Of a DNA stretch of 46,898 nucleotides, positions 24,691 through 34,374 are shown one piece after another (the first letter of the stretch is position 1; every line of letters begins with the position of its first letter). This DNA is from Pseudomonadota bacterium (GTDB lineage: Bacteria > Desulfobacterota > Desulfobacteria > Desulfobacterales > RPRI01). The translations under genes were made by a program, and so were the position numbers. Below the pieces are notes generated by a model. The model searched no databases. It was given only the letters and a program-made list of their open reading frames with translations, and was not told the DNA's origin. The DNA lies in the NCBI GenBank assembly GCA_018823005.1, contig JAHJJB010000023.1, positions 1 through 46,898 on the forward strand, given 5' to 3'.

Positions 24691-24990
24691 TCAGGCTTTT
24701 CGCATCCTGAATTTCACGATAAGCGAAATAGTAAACAGAATTGAGCCCAGCGAAGCGAGTGTCGAGATAATGAGCGGCCATCCCCTGTCATTAAGCAGGT
24801 ACTGGACTACTGCGTAGAAGAAGGCGAAGGAAGAGGAAATGAACCAAAGGCACCAGGAATGAACGGATATGTTTACGCTTGATCGTGTCTGAATAATCTT
24901 GATCCACTGCGGCAGGTAGGCAGACAGGGAAATGAATGTCGTGGCAACCTGACACGCATTAGCAACTATTATAACTGAATCCGGTACCAT
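24691..24990 (-). CDS. SemiSWEET/PQ-loop membrane protein
   Basis: This 99-residue protein has three membrane segments and the PQ-loop motif SAYLPQWIKIIQTRSSVNIS, with SWCLW in the next helix. This is the half-transporter form (SemiSWEET) that works as a dimer and moves sugars or related small molecules. It opens a run with the EamA transporter. The substrate of either is not evident. Confidence 0.8.
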   Translation of the reverse strand: MVPDSVIIVANACQVATTFISLSAYLPQWIKIIQTRSSVNISVHSWCLWFISSSFAFFYAVVQYLLNDRGWPLIISTLASLGSILFTISLIVKFRMRKA

Positions 24991-25144
24991 ATCGGTTATC
25001 CTCTGCCTCCTGTATAGGGCTGTTAATAGGCATGACTTTTTTTCTGATACCCTGAATAAAATACTATTATCCGGGATAAATTGGTATATGTTTTTTGAAA
25101 AAACATCTCATGGAAGAAAGAAGTGTCGAGCAAGACTCCTGTAT

Positions 25145-25858
25145 TCAAGGTATCTGCTTTAATCTTCCTATAGAAAGGCCGTGAATCGGTATGATAATAT
25201 CAGCCATGTTTCTTATTTTCTGGGCCGAATCATAGGCTTTGATGGCATCAATATGAACACCGGGGCAAATTGCCGGTCCATTGGCCGGAAAGTTCTTTTC
25301 ATTGCAGCAAAATCCTGTGATGACAGCTTTCCCTTTTGAAGTGTTTATGACAACCGACTGCCCACCGACGGAATGACCGGGCGAAAAGATCACTTCAATT
25401 CCCTCTTCTATTTCGGCATCCCCGTCAATTTCGACAACATTGACTCCATCAAGAACGTCCGGATAATACCTGTGATCTATATGATGAGGGTTTTTGAGAA
25501 AAGCGAGCTCGGCTTTTTGCGCATAAACCACAGCCTTTGAGCATTTATAATCATTCTCGCAGTGGTCATTGTGAAGATGGGTATGGATTATCACATCTAT
25601 ATCTTCCGGTTTAAGATCAAAAGACGAAAGGGCATCTTCAAATTCGAGGATTTTGAATCCGCACTCCTTTTCAACCTCTTCGGATACTACAAACTGTTCA
25701 AGGCCGGTATCAACAATAATGTTTTTATCGCTTCCTTTTATATAAAACATGTAGATGGGAAGAATGATCCTTTTCCCGTAATCACGCTGATATGTCATTA
25801 TGCCCTGGTCGGTTTCATTTATCCCGACCGCAACCGGATGTATCGTGTATTCCCTCAC
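25145..25858 (-). CDS. Metallo-beta-lactamase-fold hydrolase, lactonase-like
   Basis: This 237-residue protein has the binuclear zinc motif HTHLHNDH at 92-99, with H94, H96, D98 and H99, plus the later FSPGHSVGGQS and IIPIHG metal-ligand segments. The overall pattern resembles the N-acyl-homoserine lactonase (AttM/AhlD-like) branch, although glyoxalase-II-type activities are possible. The start is a GTG with AGGAGAGAGG before it. It lies 63 bp after the acyl-CoA dehydrogenase gene in the same direction, so it may belong to the CoA-ester operon as a lactone- or thioester-cleaving enzyme. Confidence 0.8.
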   Translation of the reverse strand: MREYTIHPVAVGINETDQGIMTYQRDYGKRIILPIYMFYIKGSDKNIIVDTGLEQFVVSEEVEKECGFKILEFEDALSSFDLKPEDIDVIIHTHLHNDHCENDYKCSKAVVYAQKAELAFLKNPHHIDHRYYPDVLDGVNVVEIDGDAEIEEGIEVIFSPGHSVGGQSVVINTSKGKAVITGFCCNEKNFPANGPAICPGVHIDAIKAYDSAQKIRNMADIIIPIHGLSIGRLKQIP

Positions 25859-25870
25859 ACCTCTCTCCTA

Positions 25871-25920
25871 GCGCCTTTCACCTAATGCCTTTCGCCTCGC
25901 GCCTCATGCCTCATGCCTTC
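25871..25920. repeat. Word repeat (GCCTTTCGCCTCATGCC family)
   Basis: The gap between the acyl-CoA dehydrogenase and the lactonase-like gene consists of about six degenerate units such as gcgcctttcacc, tgcctttcgcct and catgcctcatgcc, with a period of about 7-10 bp. No complementary arm is seen here. Confidence 0.5.
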
Positions 25921-25921
25921 T

Positions 25922-27076
25922 TCAAGGTCTTCTCTTGTCATTGAAAATATAATTTGAAATAACAACCTTCTGAATTTCAGATGTGCCTTCGTATATTGTC
26001 AAAACACGGGCATCCCTGTAAAATCTTTCAACAGGATATTCTTTAATATAGCCGTATCCGCCGTGTATCTGCAGAGCCTTTGCCACGGTCCGGTTGACCA
26101 TTTCAGATGCATAGAGCTTTGCCATGGATGCCTCGAGAGAGTATTTTTCTCCCCTGTCTTTCGTGGCGGCCGCCGAAAGGGTCAGCTGGCGTGCCGCTTC
26201 AAGTTCAGTTGCCATTTCTGCAATCATCCATCGGAGTCCCTGGAATTTTGATATGGTCTGGCCGAATTGCTCACGTTCGGTTGAATATTTTACCGCGGCA
26301 TCGAGAGCTGCCTGGGCAACTCCGATTGACTGCGCTCCGATTCCTATCCGCCCTCCGTCAAGAGCTGTCATGGCCACCTTAAAGCCATTTCCCTCACCGC
26401 CAAGAAGATCCTTCTTGTGAACCCTGCAATTATCAAAAATAAGGTCTGTGGTATCGGAAGCCCTCAGACCCATTTTGTCCTCGGTCTTTCCGACAATAAA
26501 CCCGGGGGTACCTTTCGCCAGAAGGAAAGCGCTAATTCCCTTATGCTTTTTTGCAGGATCCGTATTTGCAGTAGCTATTGTAAGTCCGGCGTTTTTTCCT
26601 GTTGTGATAAAACGTTTTGTGCCGTTTAATACATAGTAGTCCCCGTCTTTCACCGCAGATGTCTTCTGGCTCACAGGATCCGAACCGGCCTGCGGTTCGG
26701 TCAGGGCAAAAGCGCCAATGCTTTTCCCTGAAACAAGGGATGGCAGAAACCTTTTTTTCTGGTCCTCCGTCCCAAAGCGGCATATGCTTTCACAGACTAT
26801 AGAATTGTGAACAGACATAACCACTGCGGTAGATGCGCATGAGTAAGCAATCTCTGAAAGAGCAAGGACATAGCTTACCGTATCTGTGCCGGAACCTCCG
26901 TATTCAGGAGGAACCATCATACCCATGAGTCCAAGTTCAGCCATTTTTTCAAAGTTTTCGGCCGGAAACTCCTTCGTTTCATCCCGCTTCATAGCTGTCG
27001 GGGCTATAACTTTTCTCGAAAATTCCCGAACCATGTCCTGGATCATGAGTTGTTCATCGGTAAGAAAATATGACAT
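25922..27076 (-). CDS. Short-chain acyl-CoA dehydrogenase (butyryl-CoA dehydrogenase-like)
   Basis: This 384-residue flavoprotein has the standard three acyl-CoA dehydrogenase domains. Visible motifs are AFALTEPQAGSDP and RFITTGKNAGL in the middle domain, and QIHGGYGYIKEYPVERFYRD with IYEGTSEIQ at the end. The catalytic base is E363. It would oxidise butyryl-CoA (or isobutyryl/2-methylbutyryl-CoA) to the 2-enoyl-CoA and pass electrons to electron-transfer flavoprotein, which is not encoded here. An AAAGGAG site precedes the ATG. It lies downstream of the XRE-cupin gene and should be the last or next-to-last gene of the operon. Confidence 0.93.
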   Translation of the reverse strand: MSYFLTDEQLMIQDMVREFSRKVIAPTAMKRDETKEFPAENFEKMAELGLMGMMVPPEYGGSGTDTVSYVLALSEIAYSCASTAVVMSVHNSIVCESICRFGTEDQKKRFLPSLVSGKSIGAFALTEPQAGSDPVSQKTSAVKDGDYYVLNGTKRFITTGKNAGLTIATANTDPAKKHKGISAFLLAKGTPGFIVGKTEDKMGLRASDTTDLIFDNCRVHKKDLLGGEGNGFKVAMTALDGGRIGIGAQSIGVAQAALDAAVKYSTEREQFGQTISKFQGLRWMIAEMATELEAARQLTLSAAATKDRGEKYSLEASMAKLYASEMVNRTVAKALQIHGGYGYIKEYPVERFYRDARVLTIYEGTSEIQKVVISNYIFNDKRRP

Positions 27077-27099
27077 TTTTTACTCCTTTTATATACATA

Positions 27100-27170
27100 T
27101 TGGCCTCTGGTTTATAGTTTCTGGTCTCTGGTTTTTCTTTTAACCAGGAACCAGGAACCAGGAACCAAAA
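27100..27170. repeat. Word-repeat hairpin (CTGGTTCC family)
   Basis: The left arm has ctggtttatagtttctggtctctggtt and the right arm has three copies of aaccagg. The arms are imperfectly complementary and can fold as a long hairpin in the gap between the XRE-cupin gene and the acyl-CoA dehydrogenase gene. A one-armed relative is at 38447-38480. Confidence 0.55.
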
Positions 27171-27184
27171 TATTTCACAAGCCG

Positions 27185-27736
27185 TCACGGTCCGTAGATA
27201 ACGACTATCAGCTCCGCCTTTTTTTCCCCGACATTTTTAAGCATATGCCTTATCCCGGAGTTAAAATGCAGTGAGTCGCCTTCTCCCAGCCTGTTGATGT
27301 GCTCACCCACTACTACTTCAACACTTCCTTCAAGGACATATACGAATTCTTCCCCCTCGTGATTATAACTAACCCCTTTATGATTTTGCAGAGGATCAAC
27401 AGTCACCTTGAAGGCTTTCAAATGTTTATTTTCAGCACCGGGGGTGAGTGTTGTGTACGCGTAGTTTTCAGTACGCTTGCTATAGGCTTTAATTCGCTTG
27501 CTTAAAGTCGATTCCTGCTCCCTCAAAAAATATCCGGAATCAATTTCAAGGGCCTTTGCAATCTGGAGCAAAGCTCCGACAGGAGGAAAAACCTTGCCTG
27601 ACTCTATCTTCTTGAGATAATCGATCGAAAAACCCGTTTCATTTGCTATCTGGTCGAGGGATACCTTTTTTTCTTCCCTTACCTTCCGGATTTTCTTGCC
27701 GACCTGGACAATTGAAGTTTCTTTCTTTTTCGGCAT
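27185..27736 (-). CDS. XRE-family regulator with C-terminal cupin
   Basis: This 183-residue protein has an N-terminal helix-turn-helix of the Cro/C1 type (about 11-66, with VSLDQIANETGFSIDYLKKI) and a C-terminal cupin_2 sensor domain (about 105-180, with NHEGEEFVYVLEGSVEVVVG and EGDSLHFNSGIRHM). Relatives sense small molecules through the cupin. The gene lies 9 bp after the dehydrogenase gene hbd, with a shared AAGGAGG, so it is an integral member of the operon and probably a second, metabolite-responsive control on CoA metabolism. Its DNA site is not identified. Confidence 0.88.
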   Translation of the reverse strand: MPKKKETSIVQVGKKIRKVREEKKVSLDQIANETGFSIDYLKKIESGKVFPPVGALLQIAKALEIDSGYFLREQESTLSKRIKAYSKRTENYAYTTLTPGAENKHLKAFKVTVDPLQNHKGVSYNHEGEEFVYVLEGSVEVVVGEHINRLGEGDSLHFNSGIRHMLKNVGEKKAELIVVIYGP

Positions 27737-27745
27737 ACAGCCTCC

Positions 27746-28597
27746 TTATTTGTATTCGTAAAAACCTTTTCCCGTCTTTCTTCCCAGCCATCCGGCTTCA
27801 ACATATTTCCGAAGAAGAGGACAGGGCCTGTATTTTGAATCCTTAAATCCGTTATAAAGAGTCTCCATTATGGCAAGGCAGGTATCAAGCCCTATCAGGT
27901 CAGCAAGAGCAAGAGGTCCCATGGGATGATTCATTCCCAGTTTCATAACGGTATCAATATCCTCTTTAGTGCCTACGCTATGATAGAGACAGTAGACCGC
28001 TTCGTTAATCATTGGCATAAGTATCCTGTTTGCTATAAAGCCGGGATAATCGTTTGCCAGAGCAGGGGTTTTCCCGAATTTTACTGAAAGATCCCAGGTA
28101 AGTTTAAATGTTTCGTCGGAAGTGGTAATTCCGCGTATGACTTCAACAAGTTTCATGACAGGCACAGGATTCATGAAATGCATGCCGATCACTTTATCGG
28201 GCCTCTTTGTCTGTGAGGCAATTCTTCCTATGGGAATGGAAGATGTATTTGTTGAAAGTATCACATGCGAAGGGCATATGGAATCGAGATCTTTAAAAAT
28301 CTGAAATTTCAGCTGTTCATTTTCCGTGGCAGCTTCAACAACAAAATCGGCACCGGCCATGTCTTTTAAATCGGTGCTGGTCTTAATGCGTTTTAAAACA
28401 GCGTTTTTCTCCTCTGCCGTCATCTTTCCCTTTTCAACATTCCGGGCAAGATTTTTTGTTATCGTATCAAGACCGCGCCTGACGAATTCATCCTTGATAT
28501 CGTTCATTATAACTTCAAGGCCGCTCATTGCTGCAACCTGAGCGATGCCGTTTCCCATCTGGCCAGCCCCGATAACACCGAATTTTCTTATTTCCAT
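27746..28597 (-). CDS. hbd: 3-hydroxybutyryl-CoA dehydrogenase
   Basis: This 283-residue protein is of normal family length. It has the NAD-binding GAGQMG (10-15), the acyl-binding and catalytic segment MHFMNPVPVMKLVEVI with H140, N143 and E152, and the C-terminal dimer domain with NDYPGFIANRILMPMINEA. It oxidises (S)-3-hydroxybutyryl-CoA to acetoacetyl-CoA in the cytoplasm. AAGGAG precedes the ATG. It sits between the thiolase gene (with an inverted-repeat element in the gap) and the XRE-cupin gene. Confidence 0.94.
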   Translation of the reverse strand: MEIRKFGVIGAGQMGNGIAQVAAMSGLEVIMNDIKDEFVRRGLDTITKNLARNVEKGKMTAEEKNAVLKRIKTSTDLKDMAGADFVVEAATENEQLKFQIFKDLDSICPSHVILSTNTSSIPIGRIASQTKRPDKVIGMHFMNPVPVMKLVEVIRGITTSDETFKLTWDLSVKFGKTPALANDYPGFIANRILMPMINEAVYCLYHSVGTKEDIDTVMKLGMNHPMGPLALADLIGLDTCLAIMETLYNGFKDSKYRPCPLLRKYVEAGWLGRKTGKGFYEYK

Positions 28598-28633
28598 TTG
28601 CGTCTCCTTAATGATCTGTTATTGTTCGACGGC

Positions 28634-28810
28634 TTCGTAAAAGTCATATGTGAACGGATTTGAGATTTTTGGGAAATAGATTTTTAAATTACTGAGCGTT
28701 AAAAATCACAAGCTGTTTGAGGGCGTTAGCCCGAGTTCTTGTGATTTAGTGAAGTGGTTTAAAAATCCCCAAAAAGCTCATTAAGTGAGCATATTTGGAC
28801 TTTTTACGAA
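28634..28810. mobile_element. MITE-like inverted-repeat element, copy 3
   Basis: The ends are perfect 13-bp inverted repeats: TTCGTAAAAAGTC (28634-28646) and GACTTTTTACGAA (28798-28810). Nested pairs inside (gatttttaaa with tttaaaaatc, AATCACAAG with CTTGTGATT, GGGC with GCCC) let nearly the whole 177 bp fold as one hairpin. It contains no gene. It sits inside the operon, between the thiolase and hbd genes. Confidence 0.7.
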
Positions 28811-28824
28811 CACATCATGCTTCA

Positions 28825-29997
28825 TTATCTTTTAATTATCAAAGCAACTGCCTCTCCCCCTCCAAGGCAGAGGGAAGCAAGACCTGCTTTTTTGTCCTGT
28901 TTTATCATTTCATGCAAAAGCGTGACAAGCAAACGGCACCCGCTTGCACCGATGGGATGACCGATTGCAACACTTCCTCCGTTAACATTTACCTTTGAAG
29001 GATCAAGGCCGAGTTCGCGAAGTACTGCAACGGTTGAACCGCTGAAAGCCTCGTTGATTTCATAAAGATCGATATCCTCCTTTGAAAGCCCCTCTTTCGC
29101 AAGGCATTTGGGGATTGCCCATATAGGAGCCACAAGTACATACTTCATGTCGATGCCGTATGAAGCCTGCGCCCCTATTCTTGCCATTATCCTGCACCCG
29201 AGCTTCTCGGCCTTCTCTTCAGACATAACGACAACAGCGGCAGCCCCATCGCTTATTATTGAAGCATTCCCGGCTGTTCCAACACCCTCTTTTTTAAAGG
29301 CCGGTTTCATTTTTGCCAGGATTTCATAATCCGTATCCTGGGGACATTCATCATTTTCGAAAATTGTTGCGCCTTTTCTTCCGGCAACTTCGACGGGAAC
29401 AATTTCGTCTTTGAACCGGCCCGAAGCAACGGCATTAATTGACCTCCGGTAAGATTCTGCCGCGTACCTGTCCTGATCTTCCCGGCTGATTCCGTATTTT
29501 TCCGAGCAGAGTTCATTCGACATTCCCATATGAAAATCATTTACATTGTCCCAGAGTCCGTCATGCAGCATATGATCCTGCAGCTTTCCCGGCCCCATGC
29601 GATAGCCGAATCTTGCCTTTTCAAGGAAGTATGGAGCCATGCTCATGTTTTCCATTCCGCCCGCAACCACAACTTCGGCATCCCCGGTCTGAATCGCCTG
29701 TGCTGCGAGCATAACGGCTTTCAACGCGGAACCGCACACTTTATTTATAGTGATACACTCAGCCTCCCATGGCATCTTTGCCATTACAGCGGCCTGCTTG
29801 GCAGGATTCTGACCGTAGCCGCATGGTAGAACCATGCCCATTATCACTTCGTTAACATCCTTTTTCTCGATGCCCGCCCTTTTCACAGCTTCCTCTATTA
29901 CTATGGAGCCGAGCTTTGTGGCTCCGACATTTCCAAGGGTCCCGTTGAAACTCCCGAGAGGTGTTCTCACGGCACTAACTATTACAGCTTCTTTCAT
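28825..29997 (-). CDS. Acetyl-CoA C-acetyltransferase (thiolase)
   Basis: This 390-residue protein has all thiolase active-site residues: nucleophile Cys88 in [10 protein letters not shown], His347 in GHPIGASG and Cys377 in CLGGGEA. The length and the [16 protein letters not shown] signature are those of the biosynthetic/acetoacetyl-CoA type. It should cleave acetoacetyl-CoA to two acetyl-CoA in this operon. AAAGGAG precedes the start. It follows icmF after a 149-bp gap that holds two word repeats. Confidence 0.94.
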   Translation of the reverse strand: MKEAVIVSAVRTPLGSFNGTLGNVGATKLGSIVIEEAVKRAGIEKKDVNEVIMGMVLPCGYGQNPAKQAAVMAKMPWEAECITINKVCGSALKAVMLAAQAIQTGDAEVVVAGGMENMSMAPYFLEKARFGYRMGPGKLQDHMLHDGLWDNVNDFHMGMSNELCSEKYGISREDQDRYAAESYRRSINAVASGRFKDEIVPVEVAGRKGATIFENDECPQDTDYEILAKMKPAFKKEGVGTAGNASIISDGAAAVVVMSEEKAEKLGCRIMARIGAQASYGIDMKYVLVAPIWAIPKCLAKEGLSKEDIDLYEINEAFSGSTVAVLRELGLDPSKVNVNGGSVAIGHPIGASGCRLLVTLLHEMIKQDKKAGLASLCLGGGEAVALIIKR

Positions 29998-30020
29998 ATC
30001 CTGTTTTCTCCTTTATAAAT

Positions 30021-30064
30021 CGTACTTCGAAGATCGTACATCGTACATCGAATATCGAAATTCG
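30021..30064. repeat. Word repeat (CGTAC/TTCG family)
   Basis: Units such as cgtacttcga, gatcgtaca, tcgtacatcg and aatatcgaaattcg lie directly upstream of the thiolase gene's ribosome site. It is related in words, not in exact sequence, to 10703-10758. Confidence 0.5.
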
Positions 30065-30106
30065 TTGATGGTGGTTCGTCAGTCGATTAACTATCCATGA
30101 CATTAC

Positions 30107-30143
30107 CACTTGAACCCCAGACTCCTTGACCCCTTGAACCCAA
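30107..30143. repeat. Word repeat (TTGAACCC family)
   Basis: cacttgaaccccagactccttgaccccttgaaccc is a run of TTGA/ACCC words between icmF and the thiolase gene. Relatives are at 2938, 35262, 37131, 37212 and 45836, in either orientation. Confidence 0.5.
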
Positions 30144-30146
30144 CCT

Positions 30147-33100
30147 TTACATATTCCTTCTGTATTTGCCGCCAACATCATACAGGGCCTGGGTAATCTG
30201 CCCCAGCGAACAGGTCCTCACAGTATTCATGAGTTCGGCAAATATATTTTCTCCTGACAGGGCAACCTTCTGCATTCTTTTCAACGCCTCAGGAGCTTTA
30301 TCCGCATTCCTTGTTTTGAATTCCTCAAGCCGGAAGAGCTGCGCCTCTTTTTCGCTCTCCGAGGCCCTCGCAAGTTCGACGCAATCCGACATCTCTTCAG
30401 GATCAACATCAGGATCACGGAAGGTATTAACGCCAATAATCGGATATTCACCCGTGTGTTTTAAAGTTTCGTAGTAAATAGACTCTTCCTGAATCCTGTT
30501 TCGCTGGTACCCGGTTTCCATTGCGCCGAGAACACCGCCGCGCTCAGTGATCCTGTCAAATTCCGCAAGGACGGCCTCCTCTACAAGATCGGTCAGTTCC
30601 TCGACTATAAAGCTCCCCTGGTTCATATTCTCGTTATTTGCAAGCCCCCATTCCTTGTTTATTATAAGCTGGATTGCAAGCGCCCGTCTCACGGATTCCG
30701 AGCTCGGAGTGGTTATTGCTTCATCAAACGCGTTCGTATGAAGACTGTTGCAGTTGTCATACACGGCACAAAGGCCCTGCAGCGTTGTTCTGATGTCATT
30801 AAACTGGATATCCTGACTGTGAAGCGATCTCCCCGAAGTCTGTATGTGGTATTTAAGCATCTGCGAACGTTCAGACCCCTTGTATTTCTCCCGCATCGCA
30901 ACAGCCCATATTCTTCTCGCAACCCTTCCTATGACTGTGTACTCGGGATCCATTCCGTTTGAAAAAAAGAAAGAAAGGTTTGGCACAAAGCTGTCAAGCG
31001 GCATGCCTCTCGACAGATAATATTCAACATAGGTAAACCCGTTTGCCAGTGTCAGGGCAAGCTGGGTAATGGGATTTGCGCCCGCCTCGGCTATATGATA
31101 ACCGGAAATGGAAACAGAATAGAAATTCCGGACATTGTTTTTAATAAAATATTCCTGGATATCTCCCATCATCTTCAGGGCAAACTCTATGGAGAAAATG
31201 CAGCTGTTTTGCCCCTGATCTTCCTTTAAAATATCAGCCTGGACAGTACCCCTGACATTTGAGAGCACTATTGAACGTATACCATGGCATTCTTTTTCGT
31301 CAGGATCTCTCCCTTTTTCATTTCTGAACTTGTCTATCTGCTGATCTATGGCGGCATTTAAAAACATCGCAAGCATAATGGGCGCCGGCCCGTTTATCGT
31401 CATCGATACCGACGTATTGGGCGCGCAAAGCTCGAATCCGTCATACAGCATCTTGACATTATCGAGTGAACAGACGCTTACTCCCGAAGTACCAACCTTC
31501 CCGTAAATATCAGGTCGCCTGTCCGGATCATTCCCGAAAAGGGTCACGGAATCAAAAGCCGTTGAAAGCCGTTTTGCATCATAGTTTGCTGAAAGCAGCT
31601 TAAACCTGTTATTGGTCCTTGCCGGGTCACCTTCTCCTGCAAACATTCGGGTTGGATCTTCGTCAACCCGTTTAAGCGGAAAAACACCGGCCGTAAAGGG
31701 GAATTGTCCGGGAACATTCTCCTCCCTCATCCATCTCAGTATTTCTCCCGGATCCATGAACTTTGGCAGGGAAATCTTTGGAATCTTCTGGTGCGAAAGA
31801 GAGAGCGTATAAAGTGGAAGCCTTATTTCTTTATTTCTGACCCTGTATACAAAGTCATCCCCTGAATAACTCTTTTTAATCTCATCCCAATCGGCCAGAA
31901 CATTTTTTGTCTCTTCCGAAAGCTGTTTATCCGCTCCTGCTATTTCTTCCTTTAATCTTGAAAGAATTGCGCCCGTGCTCTCTTTTTTTTCTGTCTCACT
32001 ACCTACAATCTTTTCTGTCTCTTCGAGGTGCCACAATTTCCTGACTGCCCCGGACTGCTCTTTTGTCTCCCTGTGGTAGTTCCTCAGCATATCTGCAATT
32101 TCAGATAGATATCGCGTTCGCTCCGGGGGAATAATAATCGTCTTGGATGACGATTTTTTCCGGTCAGGACGGGAAAGCTCTGAAATCAGTTTTATTCCCT
32201 TTTTTTCAAAGACTTTGTCTAAAATCTCATGATACAATGCCGTAACGCCATCATCATTAAACTTTGATGCTATCGTTCCGAAGACAGGCATTTCATCAAG
32301 CTGTTTTTCCCAGGCTTTTCTGTTCCGCTGAACCTGCTTGCTCACGTCACGAAGGGCGTCTTCGCCTCCACGTTTTTCAAACTTGTTGATGACAACAAGA
32401 TCGGCAAAATCAAGCATATCTATTTTTTCAAGCTGCGAGGCCGCACCGAACTCGCTTGTCATAACGTAAATTGATACGTCCACAAGATCAATTATCTTTG
32501 AATCGCCCTGCCCGATACCCGCCGTTTCAACAACCGCAATATCAAATCCGGCAGCTTTCACGACATCGATAACCTCCGGAAGAGCTTCAGGAATTACCGT
32601 ATCCGACATGCGGGTTGCAATCGACCGCATATACACCCCTGGCCTGCCGATTGCGTTCATACGTATCCTGTCCCCCAGCAAAGCCCCCCCTGACTTTCTG
32701 CGGGACGGGTCACAGCTTATTATTGCAACTTTGATTTCCGGAATGTCGCGCATGAGCCGCAGGATTATCTCGTCGGTAAGAGATGATTTTCCGGCCCCGC
32801 CGGTTCCGGTAATGCCTATAACCGGGACCTTGCTCTTTCTGCCTTCGGAAAGCAGCGGGGTAAAATCGGAGATGTTTCCGTTGTTTTTTGCAAGTTCAAC
32901 TGCCGTTATAAGATGTGCAATCTTCAGTTTGTTGTCCGGAGAAAGGCCGGTAATATCAACTTTCTTCTCATCAACAGTCGGAAAGTCAAGCATCTCCACC
33001 ATATGGTTGATGATTCCCTGGAGTCCGAGCCTGGCCCCGTCTTCCGGCGAGTATATCTTCGCAACTCCGTACGCTTCCAGTTCCCTGCTTTCGTTCGGAA

Positions 33101-33419
33101 CGATGACTCCGCCGCCTCCGCCGAATACCTTGATATGGGAAGCTCCGTTATCACGGAGAAGATCTAACATGTATTTAAAGAACTCCATGTGTCCGCCCTG
33201 ATAACTGGAAACGGCTACTCCCTGAACATCTTCCTGAATGGCTGCTTCGACAATCTCTTCTACCGACCGGTTGTGTCCGAGATGTATTACTTCAACTCCT
33301 GTATCCTGAAGTATTCTGCGCATTATATTTATGGACACATCATGGCCGTCAAAAAGAGATGTTGCTGTAACTATCCTTATATTATGCCTGGGCTTATAGA
33401 CATTTACTTCAACGCTCAT
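30147..33419 (-). CDS. icmF: Fused isobutyryl-CoA mutase (IcmF)
   Basis: This 1090-residue protein has the full IcmF order. A B12-binding domain comes first (about 10-140), with the D24-G-H26 motif giving the axial histidine. A MeaB-like G-protein chaperone follows, with Walker A GTGGAGKS (205-212), and then a linker and the mutase barrel (about 540-1090). It interconverts isobutyryl-CoA and n-butyryl-CoA using adenosylcobalamin. By alignment, the residues that set specificity in characterised IcmF (Phe598 and Gln742) are F593 in RMFAGEG and Q737 in EDQGQN. This is the isobutyryl/butyryl pair, not the Tyr/Arg of methylmalonyl-CoA mutase. The start overlaps the TetR gene stop (ATGA), and an AAAGGAGG site lies within the TetR end. 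The operon downstream gives the rest of butyryl-CoA oxidation. Confidence 0.93.
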   Translation of the reverse strand: MSVEVNVYKPRHNIRIVTATSLFDGHDVSINIMRRILQDTGVEVIHLGHNRSVEEIVEAAIQEDVQGVAVSSYQGGHMEFFKYMLDLLRDNGASHIKVFGGGGGVIVPNESRELEAYGVAKIYSPEDGARLGLQGIINHMVEMLDFPTVDEKKVDITGLSPDNKLKIAHLITAVELAKNNGNISDFTPLLSEGRKSKVPVIGITGTGGAGKSSLTDEIILRLMRDIPEIKVAIISCDPSRRKSGGALLGDRIRMNAIGRPGVYMRSIATRMSDTVIPEALPEVIDVVKAAGFDIAVVETAGIGQGDSKIIDLVDVSIYVMTSEFGAASQLEKIDMLDFADLVVINKFEKRGGEDALRDVSKQVQRNRKAWEKQLDEMPVFGTIASKFNDDGVTALYHEILDKVFEKKGIKLISELSRPDRKKSSSKTIIIPPERTRYLSEIADMLRNYHRETKEQSGAVRKLWHLEETEKIVGSETEKKESTGAILSRLKEEIAGADKQLSEETKNVLADWDEIKKSYSGDDFVYRVRNKEIRLPLYTLSLSHQKIPKISLPKFMDPGEILRWMREENVPGQFPFTAGVFPLKRVDEDPTRMFAGEGDPARTNNRFKLLSANYDAKRLSTAFDSVTLFGNDPDRRPDIYGKVGTSGVSVCSLDNVKMLYDGFELCAPNTSVSMTINGPAPIMLAMFLNAAIDQQIDKFRNEKGRDPDEKECHGIRSIVLSNVRGTVQADILKEDQGQNSCIFSIEFALKMMGDIQEYFIKNNVRNFYSVSISGYHIAEAGANPITQLALTLANGFTYVEYYLSRGMPLDSFVPNLSFFFSNGMDPEYTVIGRVARRIWAVAMREKYKGSERSQMLKYHIQTSGRSLHSQDIQFNDIRTTLQGLCAVYDNCNSLHTNAFDEAITTPSSESVRRALAIQLIINKEWGLANNENMNQGSFIVEELTDLVEEAVLAEFDRITERGGVLGAMETGYQRNRIQEESIYYETLKHTGEYPIIGVNTFRDPDVDPEEMSDCVELARASESEKEAQLFRLEEFKTRNADKAPEALKRMQKVALSGENIFAELMNTVRTCSLGQITQALYDVGGKYRRNM

Positions 33420-34084
33420 GCGCCCTCCTTTAATAGTGCCTGGTTCTTTTTTTGTCCTGAGATGCTGAGGATGAATTCGGTTTGATACTCAATATAATCT
33501 TCAAGAGTGTAATGGCGGGCAAGAAACCACCGCCTGAATGTCCACATGTGTCCAAGAACGGATATGTTGTGGGCGGCAAGCTCTATCGCCCTTTCATCGA
33601 GAGGGGCAATGTGCCCCTGTGAGACAAGGCGGGCAATAGCCTCAACAAAGAGGCCTGTTATCCTGAGTTCATTCTCCAACACTTTCTTTTGCCACTGGAG
33701 CGGAAGGGACTGTGTTTCCTGATAAATAAGGAGTATAAAATCACTCATTTTATTACAAACCATGAAATATTCTCTGATAATATCAGCAAGGGCGTCCCTT
33801 CCTCCCGATGATTTTGCCATTACATCGGTTACCCTTTTTTCCACCTCGACATGAATTGAATCGCAAACGAGATAGAGAATATCTTCTTTTGACGCTATAT
33901 ATTCATAAAGAGATCCTATTGAAACACCTGCGGCCTTCGCAATCTGCCTTGTCGATGTTTTATGAAAACCCTTATCAATGAAAAGCTTAACGGCGGCTTC
34001 GGCAATCTGCCGCCGTCTTTTTTCAACAAGGTCAAGATTCTTTACCTGGGTCGGAATATCTTTTGTTCTTTGAAGTTCCTGCAT
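33416..34084 (-). CDS. TetR/AcrR-family regulator of the isobutyrate regulon
   Basis: This 222-residue protein has a TetR helix-turn-helix near residues 30-60 ([20 protein letters not shown], then [13 protein letters not shown]) and a C-terminal all-helical ligand domain. It is the first gene of the mutase operon and overlaps icmF by 4 bp. Two copies of CGAGCGCTCACTCAT lie at the start sites of the two divergent promoters. It is therefore likely that it represses both arms and is released by an acyl-CoA. That link is inference from position and pattern. Confidence 0.88.
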   Translation of the reverse strand: MQELQRTKDIPTQVKNLDLVEKRRRQIAEAAVKLFIDKGFHKTSTRQIAKAAGVSIGSLYEYIASKEDILYLVCDSIHVEVEKRVTDVMAKSSGGRDALADIIREYFMVCNKMSDFILLIYQETQSLPLQWQKKVLENELRITGLFVEAIARLVSQGHIAPLDERAIELAAHNISVLGHMWTFRRWFLARHYTLEDYIEYQTEFILSISGQKKNQALLKEGA

Positions 34085-34144
34085 AATCTCCGGTAGCCCG
34101 TTTATGCCTCATTGCGGAAAAAATCAATAAATTAGAGATCCGAG

Positions 34145-34159
34145 CGAGCGCTCACTCAT
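34145..34159 (-). promoter_or_regulatory. Putative TetR operator 1
   Basis: CGAGCGCTCACTCAT, identical to operator 2, with a near-palindrome GAGCGAGC/GCTCACTC around it (34142-34157, one mismatch). It overlaps the expected start of the minus-strand transcript. Confidence 0.7.
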
Positions 34160-34162
34160 GGG

Positions 34163-34192
34163 TTGATATCATGCATCATTTTTACTTGTCAA
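34163..34192 (-). promoter_or_regulatory. Putative promoter of the tetR-icmF operon
   Basis: Read on the minus strand, TTGACA (34192-34187) is followed after 18 bp by TATCAA (34168-34163). The expected start falls in operator 1. Confidence 0.5.
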
Positions 34193-34330
34193 GATGTAAG
34201 ATATTCTTCTCCTCAACCCGCTTTAAAAGGAAATATATCGACCCAATATAACATATAATATATTGTATTTATGATCTATATTGTTTTTTATTGAATAATT
34301 TGCCACACCGGTTAATATCCAAAAAAAATA

Positions 34331-34358
34331 TTGACAATAATGAACCTGTGAGGATAAA
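34331..34358 (+). promoter_or_regulatory. Putative promoter of the enoyl-CoA hydratase operon
   Basis: TTGACA at 34331-34336 and GATAAA at 34353-34358 are 16 bp apart. Operator 2 begins about 17 bp downstream of the -10 element. Confidence 0.5.
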
Positions 34359-34374
34359 CTGAATGAAAACTTAC

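Noticed and set aside
32608-33201. A 197-codon + strand frame opposite icmF
   Set aside because: It is a shadow of the mutase gene's G-domain and B12-domain codons, is serine/proline-rich with no domain, and has no ribosome site.
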